Of a DNA stretch of 64,000 nucleotides, positions 1-9,552 are shown in pieces. The notes below the pieces were generated by a model. It saw only the letters and a program-made list of their open reading frames with translations. It searched no databases and was not told the DNA's origin. The stretch's first letter is position 1. Each line of letters begins with the position of its first letter. The stretch lies in contig JAMXBD010001254.1 of the NCBI GenBank assembly GCA_024138025.1, positions 186,001-250,000 of the forward strand, given 5' to 3'. The stretch comes from Combretum micranthum. Lineage: Eukaryota; Streptophyta; Magnoliopsida; Myrtales; Combretaceae. A program made the translations under genes and the position numbers.

Positions 1-748
1 AGCTTTAAACATGCTAAAATGATCTTTGAAATCATGTTATAAGATAGTTAGAATCATGAAATATTCATATTGATCCTGATTATTCATCATATCTTTGGTG
101 CATAAGAATTCTGGTAACTCGGAAGGGAAATTAGGGTTCATATGAATTTATAAATTGAGATTAAATTGCAATTGCGGAAACGGCGGAGTTTAATCTAGTT
201 TAGGAATTGTCCATGAATATTAATGCAATGTTTTATATTATTTTCTCACTAAGGAATTAGGGGATGTTAATATAAAGTATTAGTTAATTATAGAATCGGA
301 AGGTTTATAATTGTAATTTTGATTCCATGAATAATTTATTTAGCGGAAGCTATTGAATTGTTTTGTGGTTTAAAAGGTTTTTAAACTTTGTTTTTAAATC
401 TTGACAATTTCTTATGAATATCCATGAATCTAATTATCATTATAACATGACTTCAGTTGATTAGAAATAGTTTAAAGTGAATTCTGCTCCTTCCCACATT
501 TTTCTAATATATCACTCTCTTCAAAAGCTCATTGCATTCATATAGATACTTAATTAGATAATTTAGTTTAATCTTAATCTAATCATTTGAAAAGATCAAT
601 TGCCTAGATATTAGTATTAGTTGATAACTGTCTGGTATTAATAGATCTCCGTGGGATTGACACTTGACTCATGCTATATTACAAGATAAGACCCAGTACG
701 CTTGCTGGATAAGATGCTTTGAAAATTCACTACTAATTATAGCACATC
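1..748 (+). mobile_element. LTR fragment at window edge, possibly Athila/Tat-like
   Basis: This AT-rich stretch has no coding frame. Near 648-750 it carries a motif reading 'ctccgtgggattgacactt' and then a tail ending 'tagcacatca'. That combination resembles the U5 end of large plant Ty3 elements of the Athila/Tat type. The left end is outside the window and no primer-binding site follows, so this would be a solo or truncated LTR. The lineage is inferred from motif resemblance only. Confidence 0.3.
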
Positions 749-750
749 AA

Positions 751-793
751 GTGTGACGAACTATCACGTTTAGTGTACCCTTTGGGTGTGAAA
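751..793 (+). repeat. Short tail of a B-superfamily LTR
   Basis: The sequence around 'actatcacgtttagtgtacc' and 'ctttgggtgtga' lines up with the 3' end of element B's LTR ('actattacgtttaggatacc', 'cttggggcgtgaca' at 16366-16400). Only about 43 bp are recognisable. It lies between the edge LTR and the Cassandra array, so it is probably a remnant of an older LTR broken by later insertion. Confidence 0.35.
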
Positions 794-879
794 AAGAGCG
801 TGTCCTTATTGTTTGGTGTGGTTCTGAACCTGTGTAATGAAACTGACGAGGATGTCAGTTCTATAAGTGGGAGAGTATG

Positions 880-1098
880 TGATACCCCTCATATATAGGT
901 TGTGAAACTCTAATCACAGAGGCACTTTTTGGTGTAGTGGCTTGGAGTTCATAAAAACTCTAGAGTTAAGTGTGCTTTGTGTAGAGCAATCCCATGATGC
1001 ATGATCCCCTAGGAAGTATTAGCATCAAAAGGACAAAACCATGTGGCATGTGGCCAAAGTGGACAATAACTTGGTGGATGAAGTTTTAGGGCGTTACA
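880..1098 (+). repeat. Cassandra LTR copy 1 with 5S-rRNA-like domain
   Basis: This 219-bp LTR has TG...CA ends. The 5S-like part lies at about 951-1025. It includes 'agttaagtgtgctttg', close to the 5S box A, then 'cccatgatgcatgatccc' (intermediate-element region) and 'ctaggaagtatt' (box C region). Differences from 5S are mostly transitions. It is not a functional 5S gene: it is embedded in an LTR and lacks the 5S ends. Confidence 0.8.
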
Positions 1099-1218
1099 GG
1101 TGGTATCAAAGCAGTTCACCAGCAGGAAGTGGATGAGTGTGTCCCCGTTGCCTGGTATGGTTCTGGACTTATGTAACGAAATTGACAAGGATGTCACTTC
1201 TATAAGTGGGGGACTATG

Positions 1219-1433
1219 TGATACCCTTCATATATAAGTCATGGAATTCCAATAATAGGGCGCCTTTTGGTGTAGTGGCTTGGAGTTCATCGGAACGCTA
1301 GAGTTAAGTGTATTCTTTGTAGAGCAATTCCATGATGGTTGACCCCTTGGGTAGCGTTGACCCAAAAAAAAAAAATCATGTGGTATGTGGCCAAAGCGGA
1401 TAATACCTCAAGGAAAAGTTCCGGGGCATTACA
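1219..1433 (+). repeat. Cassandra LTR copy 2 (shared middle LTR)
   Basis: This 215-bp LTR is the 3' LTR of the first unit and the 5' LTR of the second. Its 5S-like domain is at about 1285-1360 ('gagttaagtgtattctttg', 'ccatgatggttgacccc', 'ttgggtagcgtt'). A run of about 12 A at 1365-1376 distinguishes it from the other copies. Confidence 0.8.
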
Positions 1434-1553
1434 GGTAATATCAGAGCAGTTTATCAGCTGAAAGTAAAGGAGTGTATCATCATTGTCTGATGTGGTTCTG
1501 GACCTGTATAACGAAACTCATGATGACATCAAATCTATAAGTGAGGAAGTATG

Positions 1554-1773
1554 TGATACCCCTCATATATAGGTCGTGGAACTCCAATCACAAAGGTACC
1601 TTTTCATATAGTGGCTTGGAGTTCGTCAGAACTCTAGAAGTTAAGTGTGTTTTGTATGGAGCAATCCCATGGTGGATAACCTCTTGGGAAGTGTTGACAC
1701 CAAAAGGACAAAACCATGTGACATGTGGCCAAAGCGAATAATACCTCGATGGGTGGAGTTCCTGGGCATTACA
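1554..1773 (+). repeat. Cassandra LTR copy 3
   Basis: This 220-bp LTR ends 'gggcattaca' at 1773. Its 5S-like domain at about 1618-1695 is the best preserved: 'cgtcagaactctagaag', 'ttaagtgtgttttg', 'cccatggtggataacctc', 'ttgggaagtgtt'. An apparent 66-codon frame covers it, but that frame is a by-product of the 5S-derived sequence. Confidence 0.8.
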
Positions 1774-2346
1774 ATTCTGATATGATATTAGAAAGACAAG
1801 TTAAGGGCGCTATTTATAGAAAAAGGGAAAATTGGCTCTACACGGGCATCCTACACGGTTGTGTACAATAAAAACTAGTGAAAAAGATCAAAATTTGAGG
1901 ATGCACGACACCGAACACAGCTTTTGTACTCTGGTCGTGTATTTTCAAAATGCTTGCGGGTTGTTTTTTTCTCTGCACTAGTATTCTACACAACTTGTAT
2001 AGAAAAGTTATGTATACTGTAAATCTTCTAATTGCCTATTTCTTCATTAAAATCTCCTTTAACTTATCAAATTATCTTTATTAAGCACAATATCTTCATT
2101 TATTCCTGAAACTAATATTTTAAGCAAATAAGTATCATTTTCCTTTAATAATTTACATAAAATCTATATAATATCATATAAAAACAATGTGAATAATAAG
2201 GGTCTTTAAACACTTATTAGAATCAAAATACGTTAATTTGTCGATGTCAGAGTTTTTCAATAACTTAATACTTTTAGAAGGATGACTAAAGTATGGGTGG
2301 GTGTCACATATGGAATGTTTTCAACACTTATTGGCATGAATGACAC
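1774..2346. other. AT-rich sequence, possible LTR remnant, no gene seen
   Basis: There is no supported coding frame. Around 1806-1830 'ctatttatagaaaaaggg' looks like a TATA region. It is followed by 'ggtcgtgtattttcaaaatg', which resembles part of the divergent LTR at about 52400-52450. This suggests an old LTR remnant, but the boundaries are not visible. Confidence 0.3.
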
Positions 2347-2349
2347 TTA

Positions 2350-2814
2350 GGCCCTGTTTATTTGAATGAAAATGTTCATAAGAAATATGTCTTTTTCATT
2401 TTTCCATATTTATTTAAGAAACAAATGGGTTAATTAATGGAAAATGTTTTCTCTCATTTTGAAAAACATAAAATCATTCATAACTTACTTTTTAGAAAAC
2501 AACTTGATGGATATAAATGGATAAGTTATTTTTCCATCAATTTACAAGCTCATCTACAAATCATTATTATCCAAATACATTTATTATTAACTTTTTTTTA
2601 TATTTTTTAGGTAGATTTATTTATCATTGTAGTATATGTAATTTCTTATTGTTTTTACTTAAAATATATGAGTTACAATGAAGTTATACAAGTAAAAGAA
2701 ATCTATTTTCATAAAATTAGCCAAACATTTAAAAATATGTTACTTTTTAGGAAAGATTTTTCAATGAAAAACTTTTTTCATTAAGAAATACTTTTTTTCA
2801 AAATGTATAGGGGC
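2350..2814. mobile_element. MITE, probable PIF/Harbinger (Tourist-like)
   Basis: The 465-bp segment starts 'ggccctgtttatttg' and ends 'atgtataggggc'. The reverse complement of its end, 'gcccctatacatttt', matches the start imperfectly over about 15 bp. Both sides carry TTA (2347-2349 and 2815-2817), the target duplication expected for PIF/Harbinger. The interior is AT-rich and non-coding. Confidence 0.6.
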
Positions 2815-3429
2815 TTAGATTTTTTGGAGTCATTCAAAAGACATTAGGTCAAACTTCTTGCTAAAACATTCAAGATCAAACTAATGATAAAGAAATTTCT
2901 AGAGAGAAACTTTATAAGAAATAAAAAGAGTTCAAATGTATTATATGGTTTATAAATGATGGATTCTTGTTCTAGGTGTGATGTCCGAGAGCAAGTGAAT
3001 GGGTTCTTTTTCTTAAGGTAAAATGATGAAGTTCTTGGCACCATCTTATTTAGTGGAGAAGATGAAGTTCTTTGGATGATTGGAGAAGATAAGTTTGGTC
3101 TTCTCCTCTTCAGACGAATTAAAGTCTACTGTGTTCCGAAGAAGGGGAGAGAGCGAGGATGAAGAAGAAAAAGCAACAGTAGTGGGAGGGAGGGGGACGG
3201 AGAGAGAGTGGAAGTAAATAAAAAATAAAAAAGAGTAGAGAGGATATATTAGCTAAATAAGAAAGAGAGAATGTGTCCATGTAAACTTCTCACTAGAGAA
3301 TTAGCTAGATTCGATTAAGTTATAGTAGATGGAAATTTTAAAGAAGTTAGAGTATGGTATAAAATTTTTTTAAAAGTACTATTCTATTATATGTGAAAGA
3401 GTTGAAGTATAGCTAGTGAAATTAATTCG
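2815..3429. other. Non-coding stretch with purine-rich G-run tract
   Basis: No gene is recognised. A purine-rich block at 3110-3245 contains 'gggagggagggggacgg' (about 3184-3200). That is three G-runs of three or more plus a GG, so at best a weak G-quadruplex candidate. Confidence 0.3.
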
Positions 3430-3640
3430 AAACAATCAGAAAAATAGTACTTATTTGTAATTTTTACAAATTGATCAAATTATGGTGACTAAGTAAGTAT
3501 TTATTTAATAGTATAGATATATAAGCATAAAGTTTGCTGAATTTTTAAATCCACCATTTTTATCAGCTATTTAACCATAATGACGGGGGTCATCCGGACA
3601 TTATTATTCATCCATCCACTAATGCGCATAAGAAGAAAAT
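3430..3640 (+). repeat. Direct duplication, copy 1
   Basis: This matches 4570-4866 in the same orientation. Shared blocks include 'gtacttatttgta', 'taagtaagtatttatttaat' and 'ccaccatttttatcagctat', and both end with 'catccgg' or 'catccggg' followed by 'actaatgcgcataa' or 'actagtgcgtataa'. The copies lie about 1.14 kb apart with a MITE between them. By eye they are roughly 80-85% alike where alignable. Confidence 0.7.
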
Positions 3641-3854
3641 ACATGTTTTTTTTTTTTTAATGTTATTATTACAATGAGGAGGAAGATTTCAAATCTTATG
3701 ATTATCTTATATTTTTCATTTCACATGAATAAAAAAAGGCAATGATTGAAGCATGAGAAATGAAATGAGAAAACTCAAGTACTTTTAAGAAAATATGTTT
3801 TATAAATATATTTTATATATTAGAATAGAAAATTTTAATTGGTATTTTTGTAAA

Positions 3855-4145
3855 GGGTAAATGTCATATTTAGTACTTGAACTTTGACAATTTATACAAT
3901 TAACTATCTAAAGCTTAAATATATCAAATTACTACTTAGGCATGGCACATCTTTATTTAACTACTTGAATTTCGTTAAATTTTATAACTAGCTACCTTAA
4001 CGTTTCTTATTTTTACAAATAACCACCTCATCTAAATACTATAAATGAACTAAAAAAGTTTATAGGTAGTAAATTGATAATTTTAAACTTTATATAGTTA
4101 ATTGCATAAATTAGTAAAATTCAGGTACTAAATTTGATATTTACC
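3855..4145. mobile_element. MITE, Mutator-like, with ~50-bp terminal inverted repeats
   Basis: The element starts 'gggtaaatgtcatatttag' and ends 'aaatttgatatttacc'. The reverse complement of the right end matches the left end for about 50 bp with few differences. Flanks are 'tttttgtaaa' (3845-3854) and 'tttttataaa' (4146-4155), a 10-bp target duplication with one transition, as expected for Mutator-like elements. It is 291 bp and non-coding. Confidence 0.75.
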
Positions 4146-4472
4146 TTTTTATAAATTGAATAGTGTAAAAAATAGATTAATCCAACATTAGCTAGATTTT
4201 TAGTATATATGTACTTACATTTTAATTTTTTAGCATTTTGTCTTTTTTCTTTTGGTCAAATACAAGGTTTAATTAAATGTCAAAAACTGGAAAAAAATAA
4301 AAAAGATACAAACCCACAAATCCATAATGCGAGTGTCCAACTATTATATTAGTTATAACAAAATATTTGATTTAGTGGAAACAATTTTTTTTTTTTTTTT
4401 TGGTTCAAGATGTTTATTAGCTCACATCCATATAAGAACAACTTGATGGACACCCAAAAAAAAAAAAAAAAA

Positions 4473-4492
4473 AGAAGAAGAAGAAGAAGAAA
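4473..4492. repeat. Poly-A / GAA microsatellite
   Basis: A run of A (about 4456-4473) is followed by 'agaagaagaagaagaagaa', a trinucleotide tract. A T-run lies shortly upstream at about 4386-4401. Confidence 0.8.
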
Positions 4493-4569
4493 AACCTGCT
4501 TTCACTGTTTCGCAATCGTACTAATATTTCGGAAACAAAAGAAGGTTATTATATTGTCGGTAAAGAATC

Positions 4570-4866
4570 TTATGAAATAATCAGACAAACGTACTTATTT
4601 GTAGTTTTTATAAATTTGTTTCTTTTTGAAATTATGGTGAATAAGTAAGTATTTATTTAATAATATAGATACAAAAAGATAAAGTCAATTTGTTCAATTT
4701 TGAAATCCACCATTTTTATCAGCTATTTAACCATAATGACGAGGGTTAAAAACTGAGAATTGTCTTGATAAAATCAAAAAGCCAAAATTTCACTGAAAAT
4801 TCGATGTGAATCTAATAAGTTGGCATCCGGGCATCATTTGCTCATACACTAGTGCGTATAAAATAA
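4570..4866 (+). repeat. Direct duplication, copy 2
   Basis: This is the second copy of 3430-3640. It carries about 85 extra bases at 4743-4827 that copy 1 lacks at the equivalent point, immediately after the shared 'ccataatgacg'. Either copy 1 lost them or copy 2 gained them. Confidence 0.65.
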
Positions 4867-4870
4867 ATAA

Positions 4871-5557
4871 ATAAATATTTTTGAATCTGATAGCTCACGC
4901 TTTAAACTATGCAAGAAAATTCATATTAATTTTTTTTTTGCTGGATTTGCATATAAAAAGAAAAAATGTTGCAATCATTACCATGTTGATTATTACTATC
5001 GATCAAGCAGGGAGTATGAGTCACAGGATTTGCCGACGTACTTGTTTAAATAACATCCAATTGTGTCATTCGTTGACTCGCTTTTTACTATATAGCGTCG
5101 CATATTTCAATATTTCTACCCGATTACTCGGAAGGTCAGTCTGGGGCACAAAATAATTTTGTTCTTATAATAAACTCCATCTTTTAGTTTATTTGGAAAA
5201 AAGATTAAATATATGTCAGTTAAACCATCTGAATTATATAATGCAGCATTGTCTTGAGAAATATTAACACCATGAAGTTTTTTCTTTAAATATATTTCCA
5301 AGTTAATCTCTCACATATATTAACATACAATTCTAGCTATACTTTATACTAATTTGTCTCATAATCTTAGTCCTATTAACTATTGGACTATCAAATCAGC
5401 TCAGAACAACTCCAAATAAGGCAATAAATTAGCCTTAAAAAACAATTACAGAGATATGATATGCAAAATGGCCAAGTTGATAATCAATTAATGGGAAAAT
5501 TTCACATTATCATTATCTTTTTCAATGAGTATAAGTCAGAGTTTCAGAAATTCAACT

Positions 5558-5592
<35 letters not shown>

Positions 5593-5661
5593 TAATTTGG
5601 GATAATGACACAAACTGTGGCTAAATTATTATCTAAACTTTGAAATTTATTGATTTAAGGA
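4871..5661. other. AT-rich non-coding DNA with (TA)n microsatellite
   Basis: No supported gene. A (TA)n tract of about 30 bp runs from 5562 to 5591. An open frame at 4881-5156 has no recognisable domain and sits in simple AT-rich sequence, so I do not call it. Confidence 0.5.
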
Positions 5662-5662
5662 A

Positions 5663-6104
5663 TAGTATCATAAATGGTACCTTAACTTTGATAAAATATG
5701 CAATTAGGTAGTTGAAATTTAAAATTTATTAATTCAATATTTGAACTTTAAATTTGATTAATTTAATATTTTAAAAATTTTTTAAATTGATTAATTTGGT
5801 GCCTAAAAGAACTTGAGAGAAGTATTATTAGTATGCACAAAAAGTTTTTCAAGGTACTAAATTGATCAATTTTAAATTTCAAATACTTAATTGCATATTT
5901 GGTCAAAATTTATATATCATTTGTGATATCAAACCTTCATTTAATATCTTAAAGAACTTGACAAAAGTACTATTAAAGTATGTGAAAAATTCTTTTAGGT
6001 ACTAAACTAATCAATTTCAAACTTTAAGTATTAAATTGACCATTTTGAAAATTTAGGTACATAGTGACATATTTTATCAAAGTTCATGTATCATTCATGA
6101 TATT
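5663..6104. mobile_element. MITE-like element with inverted ends
   Basis: The left end (5663-5706, 'cataaatggtaccttaac', 'tttgataaaatatgcaatta') is matched by the reverse complement of the right end (about 6060-6104, 'catgaatgatacatgaac', 'tttgataaaatatgtcac'). Internal sequence repeats related blocks such as 'gtactaaattgatcaatttt' and 'gtactaaactaatcaatttc', suggesting a compound element. No clear target duplication was found. Confidence 0.5.
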
Positions 6105-6482
6105 AACTTCTATAATTTTGATTATTGAAAAGGTTTATTTTATTTTATTTTATTTTATTTTTAGAAAGTTAAAAGTTACTTAAAAAAAACACAACAACAA
6201 TTGAGAGGAAAAATTCAAAGCAATCCATCAAACCGAATATTGATAATAATGCTCTTGGTTTCAAAATGCTATAATTATAATTCATAATTAAAGAGAAGCG
6301 TATACTGTACATGCACAAAATATAGTACGAAGGTACATTTCAGTAATGCACTCATCACAAGGACAAGGACAAGGACAAACACAAGAAAATAGGAAAATAC
6401 ATGCTAGATAAAAACTATATCTTAGGTTTTTTATGTGTAGAAAATCCTGTCTTGTTCTTGTATTTTATACCTTGGGCTTGGT
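6105..6482. other. 3' flank of the gibberellin oxidase gene with short tandem repeats
   Basis: This holds a TTTTA pentamer tract (about 6134-6162) and a hexamer tract of ACAAGG units (about 6356-6378). The gene's 3' UTR and polyadenylation signal should lie here, reading leftward. AATAAA-like hexamers on the minus strand occur inside the pentamer tract, so the exact signal cannot be chosen. Confidence 0.5.
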
Positions 6483-8116
6483 TCATGTATTTCTCTCCCT
6501 GAGCCACTTGGAGAAGGCATCAAGGGTTTTCATGTCAGCTCTATAATGCTTCTGTGTAAACTCTAGAAAAGTTGGCCACTTAAAATCTGGATATATCCTT
6601 GCATTTTGATGCATCTGCACCAATTCCTTTGGTGGGGTCACCATCTTATCCTTCCTTGGACAGAGAAAGAATGCTAGTGATTTTCTCACTGTTTGATTAT
6701 TCACCACTGCCCTATGCAAGCAACTCCTGTATATTCCATTTGACAGAGCCTGCACCCATAAATATCAATCTCAAACTTCAAACCAAATTAAATAAAACAC
6801 ACCAGCTTCAACTGCTGCAAGTTTTCTTAATTAATTCCTGCTTTAAGCATGATTATTGTACGTGGTTGTACTTGTTATTTTAATGACGACATGTTATATA
6901 CCATGAAGGTGTCGCCGATGTTGACCACGAAAGCTTTGGGATTAGGAAGGACAGAGTGCCATTGTTTATCAACAAGTACTTGAAGCCCTCCCACATGATC
7001 TTGGTGTAGGATGGTGAGAGAAGTTGGATCACAATGAGGTCCGGTTCCAAGAGTCTGATCAGGTTTTTGGCATGGTGGATAGTAATTCAATCGCATTATG
7101 GAATCGTTCCCTTGGAAAAACTCTCTGAAATAGGCTCTCCCTACACCAAGACTCAACCCTAAGAGCTCCATGATGCCCAGTGACAGATTGCTCATTGCTT
7201 CACAATATTCTTGATACACCTTGCTGAATTATACAAACCAAAAACGAAGCAAGCAAACAAATATTTGTTTAGTATCCATTTTAACATTGTTAAGGGGGTG
7301 TTTGTTTTGAGGAAAATGTTTGTCTTATAATTACTTTTTAACCTTTTATTATATTCATAGGCTTAAGATTATAAGATATTATCGCGCTAACCTTAAGAGA
7401 TTGTAATTATTAATGACTTTAAGAGAAAGATTACAACGAATGACTTTAAGAGAGATTGTATATATAAGATTAAGGTAAATATATATTGTCCACGAAATAA
7501 ATGCATCTTAAGAAATGAATGATATGATAATTCGTATGTATACTAACCCGAAATGGTTAAACTCCTTTCCCAAAACATTAGAGAAATACTCCTCTACAGT
7601 TTTGGAAGAAGAATCCTCGTCCGAATAACGAAACGAAAGGGTCTCTTTCCATGGAAGTTTGGAAGAGAATCTACCGGTGAAGCTACTAGCATATCCACAG
7701 TGCTCACCAACCTTTCTTTGAGCCCTTTGTTTTTCAGAGAGCTGCATATTGAAAAAAAGGTCCATGTGCTCATGAGCTGCGTCAATAAGACTTTGATCAA
7801 TCCCATGGTTCACCACAAGGAAGAAACCATGATTCTTGCAGGCCTCATTGACTTGGAATAATGCTCGAGAGACTGCAACCGGGTCCCCAGATAAGAAACT
7901 TCCTAAATCAACTAAAGGGACCTCGAGTTCAGGAGCCCCTACCAATAATGGCCTCTCTTCAACAGGCCAAATGAATTGTTGGGGTATTATAGGTTGGTGC
8001 TGAAGAACCGAAGCATCAAAAACCAATGAATGTGACTCGTTTTCGATGTTCGCTTCGGGTGCGGATATCGGCAGCGGAGACGGTGGTGGCATTGGTAGGC
8101 AAAAATCTATGGGCAT
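6483..8116 (-). CDS. GA20ox: Gibberellin 20-oxidase (2-oxoglutarate/Fe(II) dioxygenase), three exons
   Basis: GA20-oxidases oxidise carbon-20 of GA12/GA53 stepwise to give GA9/GA20, the rate-limiting cytosolic steps toward active gibberellin. Joined exons are 8116-7548, 7223-6902 and 6749-6483 (introns 324 and 152 bp, all GT-AG; the first splits a Gly codon). The start is the first ATG and the stop is TGA at 6485-6483. The protein is 385 residues, normal for the family. Visible hallmarks: LPWKETLSF (154-162), NYYPPCQKP (236-244), the iron triad H253, D255 and H309, and the 2-oxoglutarate-binding RKS (319-321). The N-terminus is Pro-rich (residues 8-20), and the C-terminus ends in the usual [10 protein letters not shown]...LDAFSKWL region. 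No frameshift or missing key residue is seen, so it should be functional. It is the only intact host gene in the window. The gene subtype (GA20ox1, 2 and so on) cannot be assigned. Confidence 0.96.
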
Positions 8117-8506
8117 TTTATTATTTTAATCCAATGGTGGTGAAGTTTATTTTGTTTTAGTTGTTTGTTGTTGTGAGAGTGCATGTATGTGGGAAAGAGG
8201 AGGAGGATGAGAGTTGAATATAAAGGGGAGAGGAGAAAAGCCAAGAGCATTATCATTGGGAAGGTCGTGAACAAGTATTGGAATCTTATTGTGTGTTTTA
8301 ACTGTTGCGTCATTCCATTTGTTCTTTTTTTTTTTTTGGACGTTGTGTCATTCCATTTGTTAATCACAATTCTCTCCCTTTCCAAGTTACCTTTTAAACT
8401 ATTATATTTTGAGGTGACCCCCGGGTGCTATAGTGTATGGTCCTATTCTTTGTCATTTCTGGTGTATTCTACACTGATATATATTGACTCAATTGTAATT
8501 TATCAC
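8117..8506 (-). promoter_or_regulatory. 5' UTR and proximal promoter of the gibberellin 20-oxidase gene
   Basis: This is the region upstream of the start codon, reading leftward. The best TATA-like site on the minus strand is 'tttatattc' within about 8217-8227, roughly 105 bp before the ATG. On the plus strand the same place reads 'atataaagg', so the orientation is not decisive. Beyond 8506 the upstream sequence is disrupted by an insertion with flanking duplication. Confidence 0.4.
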
Positions 8507-8728
8507 TAAAATTACCCTTACATAAAGCTTTTTAAATTTTTTTCTTAATGCTTCGTAGTCAATAATGCAAAATAATATATATAGAGAGAGAGTAAACATC
8601 ACCATGGGTCAGAATGGAATTGAGAATAAGTATATAAAGGACCGTCATTTTTACCTCCGAAATTGGGATTTATCCAATTCTAACCCAACGAGTCTTGAAC
8701 CGGTTTAAGAACTTAATCACCCAATATG
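8507..8728. repeat. 222-bp direct repeat, copy 1 (gene-proximal)
   Basis: Nearly identical to 9329-9552: about 95% by eye, including 'ttaatgcttcgtagtcaata', 'catcaccatgggtcagaatg' and 'gaaccggtttaagaacttaa'. Both end in 'cccaatatg'. The two copies bracket the truncated retroelement at 8729-9328 exactly. The repeat is host flank duplicated around the insertion, not an LTR. Confidence 0.9.
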
Positions 8729-8854
8729 GGCCGCTCCAAAACGTTCCATGGTCGCCTGTTGCTGCTGGAGAATTTCAGTGAATGTCTTCATCAGCTTTTC
8801 CTCCATTGCTTTCAAGGATTCTTCCATTGCTACTCCTGCTCGGGTTTTGACCAT
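8729..8854 (-). pseudogene. gag N-terminal fragment
   Basis: An ATG at 8854 opens 42 codons beginning MVKTRAGVAMEE and rich in Met, Glu and Gln, with a TFTEILQQQQATMERF segment. This is a common N-terminus of plant Ty3/gypsy gag proteins. The frame is clean but stops at the junction with the host repeat at 8728, so it cannot give a functional gag. Confidence 0.75.
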
Positions 8855-8866
8855 CCAACCGAAGCA

Positions 8867-8878
8867 GCTCTGATACCA
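8867..8878 (-). other. tRNA-iMet primer-binding site
   Basis: The minus strand reads TGGTATCAGAGC, the complement of the plant initiator-Met tRNA 3' end. It lies 5 bp after the LTR end at 8884. Confidence 0.9.
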
Positions 8879-8883
8879 CTTAA

Positions 8884-9328
8884 TGTCTACTCAATTGTAT
8901 AATAATTCTCCGAATACAGAGAATATTTGAGGATGCAATGTTTTTGTATTTTTCATTGGTAATTTTTGTATATGAGTCATTTCCTTTTATAGAAAAAGGA
9001 AGATGCTCAGTTTGTTTATATAACTGTAAATTCCTCGTGTGTAAAAAAATATAGAATCTATACTAACAACTTGTAACAGAATGAAAAATAATACAACTGT
9101 TCTAACTAAATTGGTTAGCCAGGAATAATTTGGGCGACTCAGTTTATTTAAGGTTCGGCCCGTTATGTTTAAGCCCAGCCTCTTTTCTTCCCACAATCTG
9201 GTCTTCTCTTCCACTTCCTCCATTCTTTCCCGACAGCACTTCCTGTTCTTCATTTCTGTTCCTTAGTTCGTTCCTTTCACTTGACTTGTGTTTGTAGTGT
9301 TTGGAGAACCCTAGTTTTAGCTTGACAT
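8884..9328 (-). repeat. Intact LTR of the truncated element
   Basis: 445 bp with TGTC at its minus-strand start and GACA at its end. U3 runs from 9328 to about 8990 and R-U5 to 8884. A clean TATA box lies at 8983-8991. There is no matching second LTR nearby. Confidence 0.8.
8983..8991 (-). promoter_or_regulatory. LTR TATA box
   Basis: The minus strand reads TATAAAAGG. Transcription would start near 8955 and read leftward, toward the gibberellin 20-oxidase start codon about 840 bp away. Confidence 0.7.
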
Positions 9329-9552
9329 CAAATTACCCTTACATAGAACTTTTTAAATTTTTTTCTTTAATGCTTCGTAGTCAATAATGTAAAATAATAT
9401 ATATAGAGAGAGAGAGTAAACATCACCATGGGTCAGAATGGAATTGAGAATAAGTAAATAAAGGACCGTCATTTTTACCTCCGAAATTGGGACTTATCCA
9501 ATTCTAACCCAACAAGTCTTGAACCGGTTTAAGAACTTAATCACCCAATATG
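9329..9552. repeat. 222-bp direct repeat, copy 2 (distal)
   Basis: Partner of 8507-8728. It starts immediately next to the LTR end at 9328 and ends with 'cccaatatg' at 9552, after which the sequence is unique. It has one extra GA in the 'atatagagagag' tract relative to copy 1. Confidence 0.9.

Larger units (their letters stand above)
797..1773 (+). mobile_element. Cassandra-type TRIM tandem array (partial internal, then LTR-int-LTR-int-LTR)
   Basis: Three near-identical LTRs (880-1098, 1219-1433, 1554-1773) begin 'tgatacccct' or 'tgataccctt' and end 'ttaca'. They are separated by two internal regions of exactly 120 bp each (1099-1218, 1434-1553). Each internal region starts just after the LTR with a sequence matching or close to the initiator-tRNA-Met primer-binding motif ('tggtatcaaagc' at 1101; 'taatatcagagc' in the second). 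Each ends in a purine-rich tract ('aagtgggggacta' or 'aagtgaggaagta') before the next LTR. A third, left-truncated internal region spans about 797-879. Each LTR holds a domain resembling plant 5S rRNA, the hallmark of Cassandra elements. There is no protein-coding capacity. Sharing of the middle LTR indicates unequal recombination. Confidence 0.85.
8729..9328 (-). mobile_element. Truncated Ty3-type retroelement: LTR, PBS and gag start
   Basis: Reading on the minus strand: a complete LTR (9328-8884, 445 bp, TGTC...GACA ends), a 5-bp spacer, a perfect 12-bp initiator-Met primer-binding site (8878-8867), and 42 codons of gag ending abruptly at 8729. The rest of the element is absent. The whole 600-bp piece sits between two copies of host sequence. 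It lies upstream of the gibberellin oxidase and has the same orientation. Confidence 0.85.

Noticed and set aside
951..1700. 5S rRNA genes
   Set aside because: The 5S-like segments lie inside TG...CA-bounded LTRs with primer-binding and polypurine sites, and they lack 5S ends. They are Cassandra LTR domains.
3184..3200. G-quadruplex
   Set aside because: Only three G-runs of three or more; the fourth is GG, so it falls short of the usual four-run requirement.
7553..7861. Plus-strand frame of 102 codons
   Set aside because: Antisense to exon 1 of the gibberellin 20-oxidase, which has clear family motifs on the other strand.
8987..9253. Minus-strand frame of 88 codons
   Set aside because: It lies wholly in the U3 of the truncated LTR upstream of the gibberellin oxidase, with no domain.
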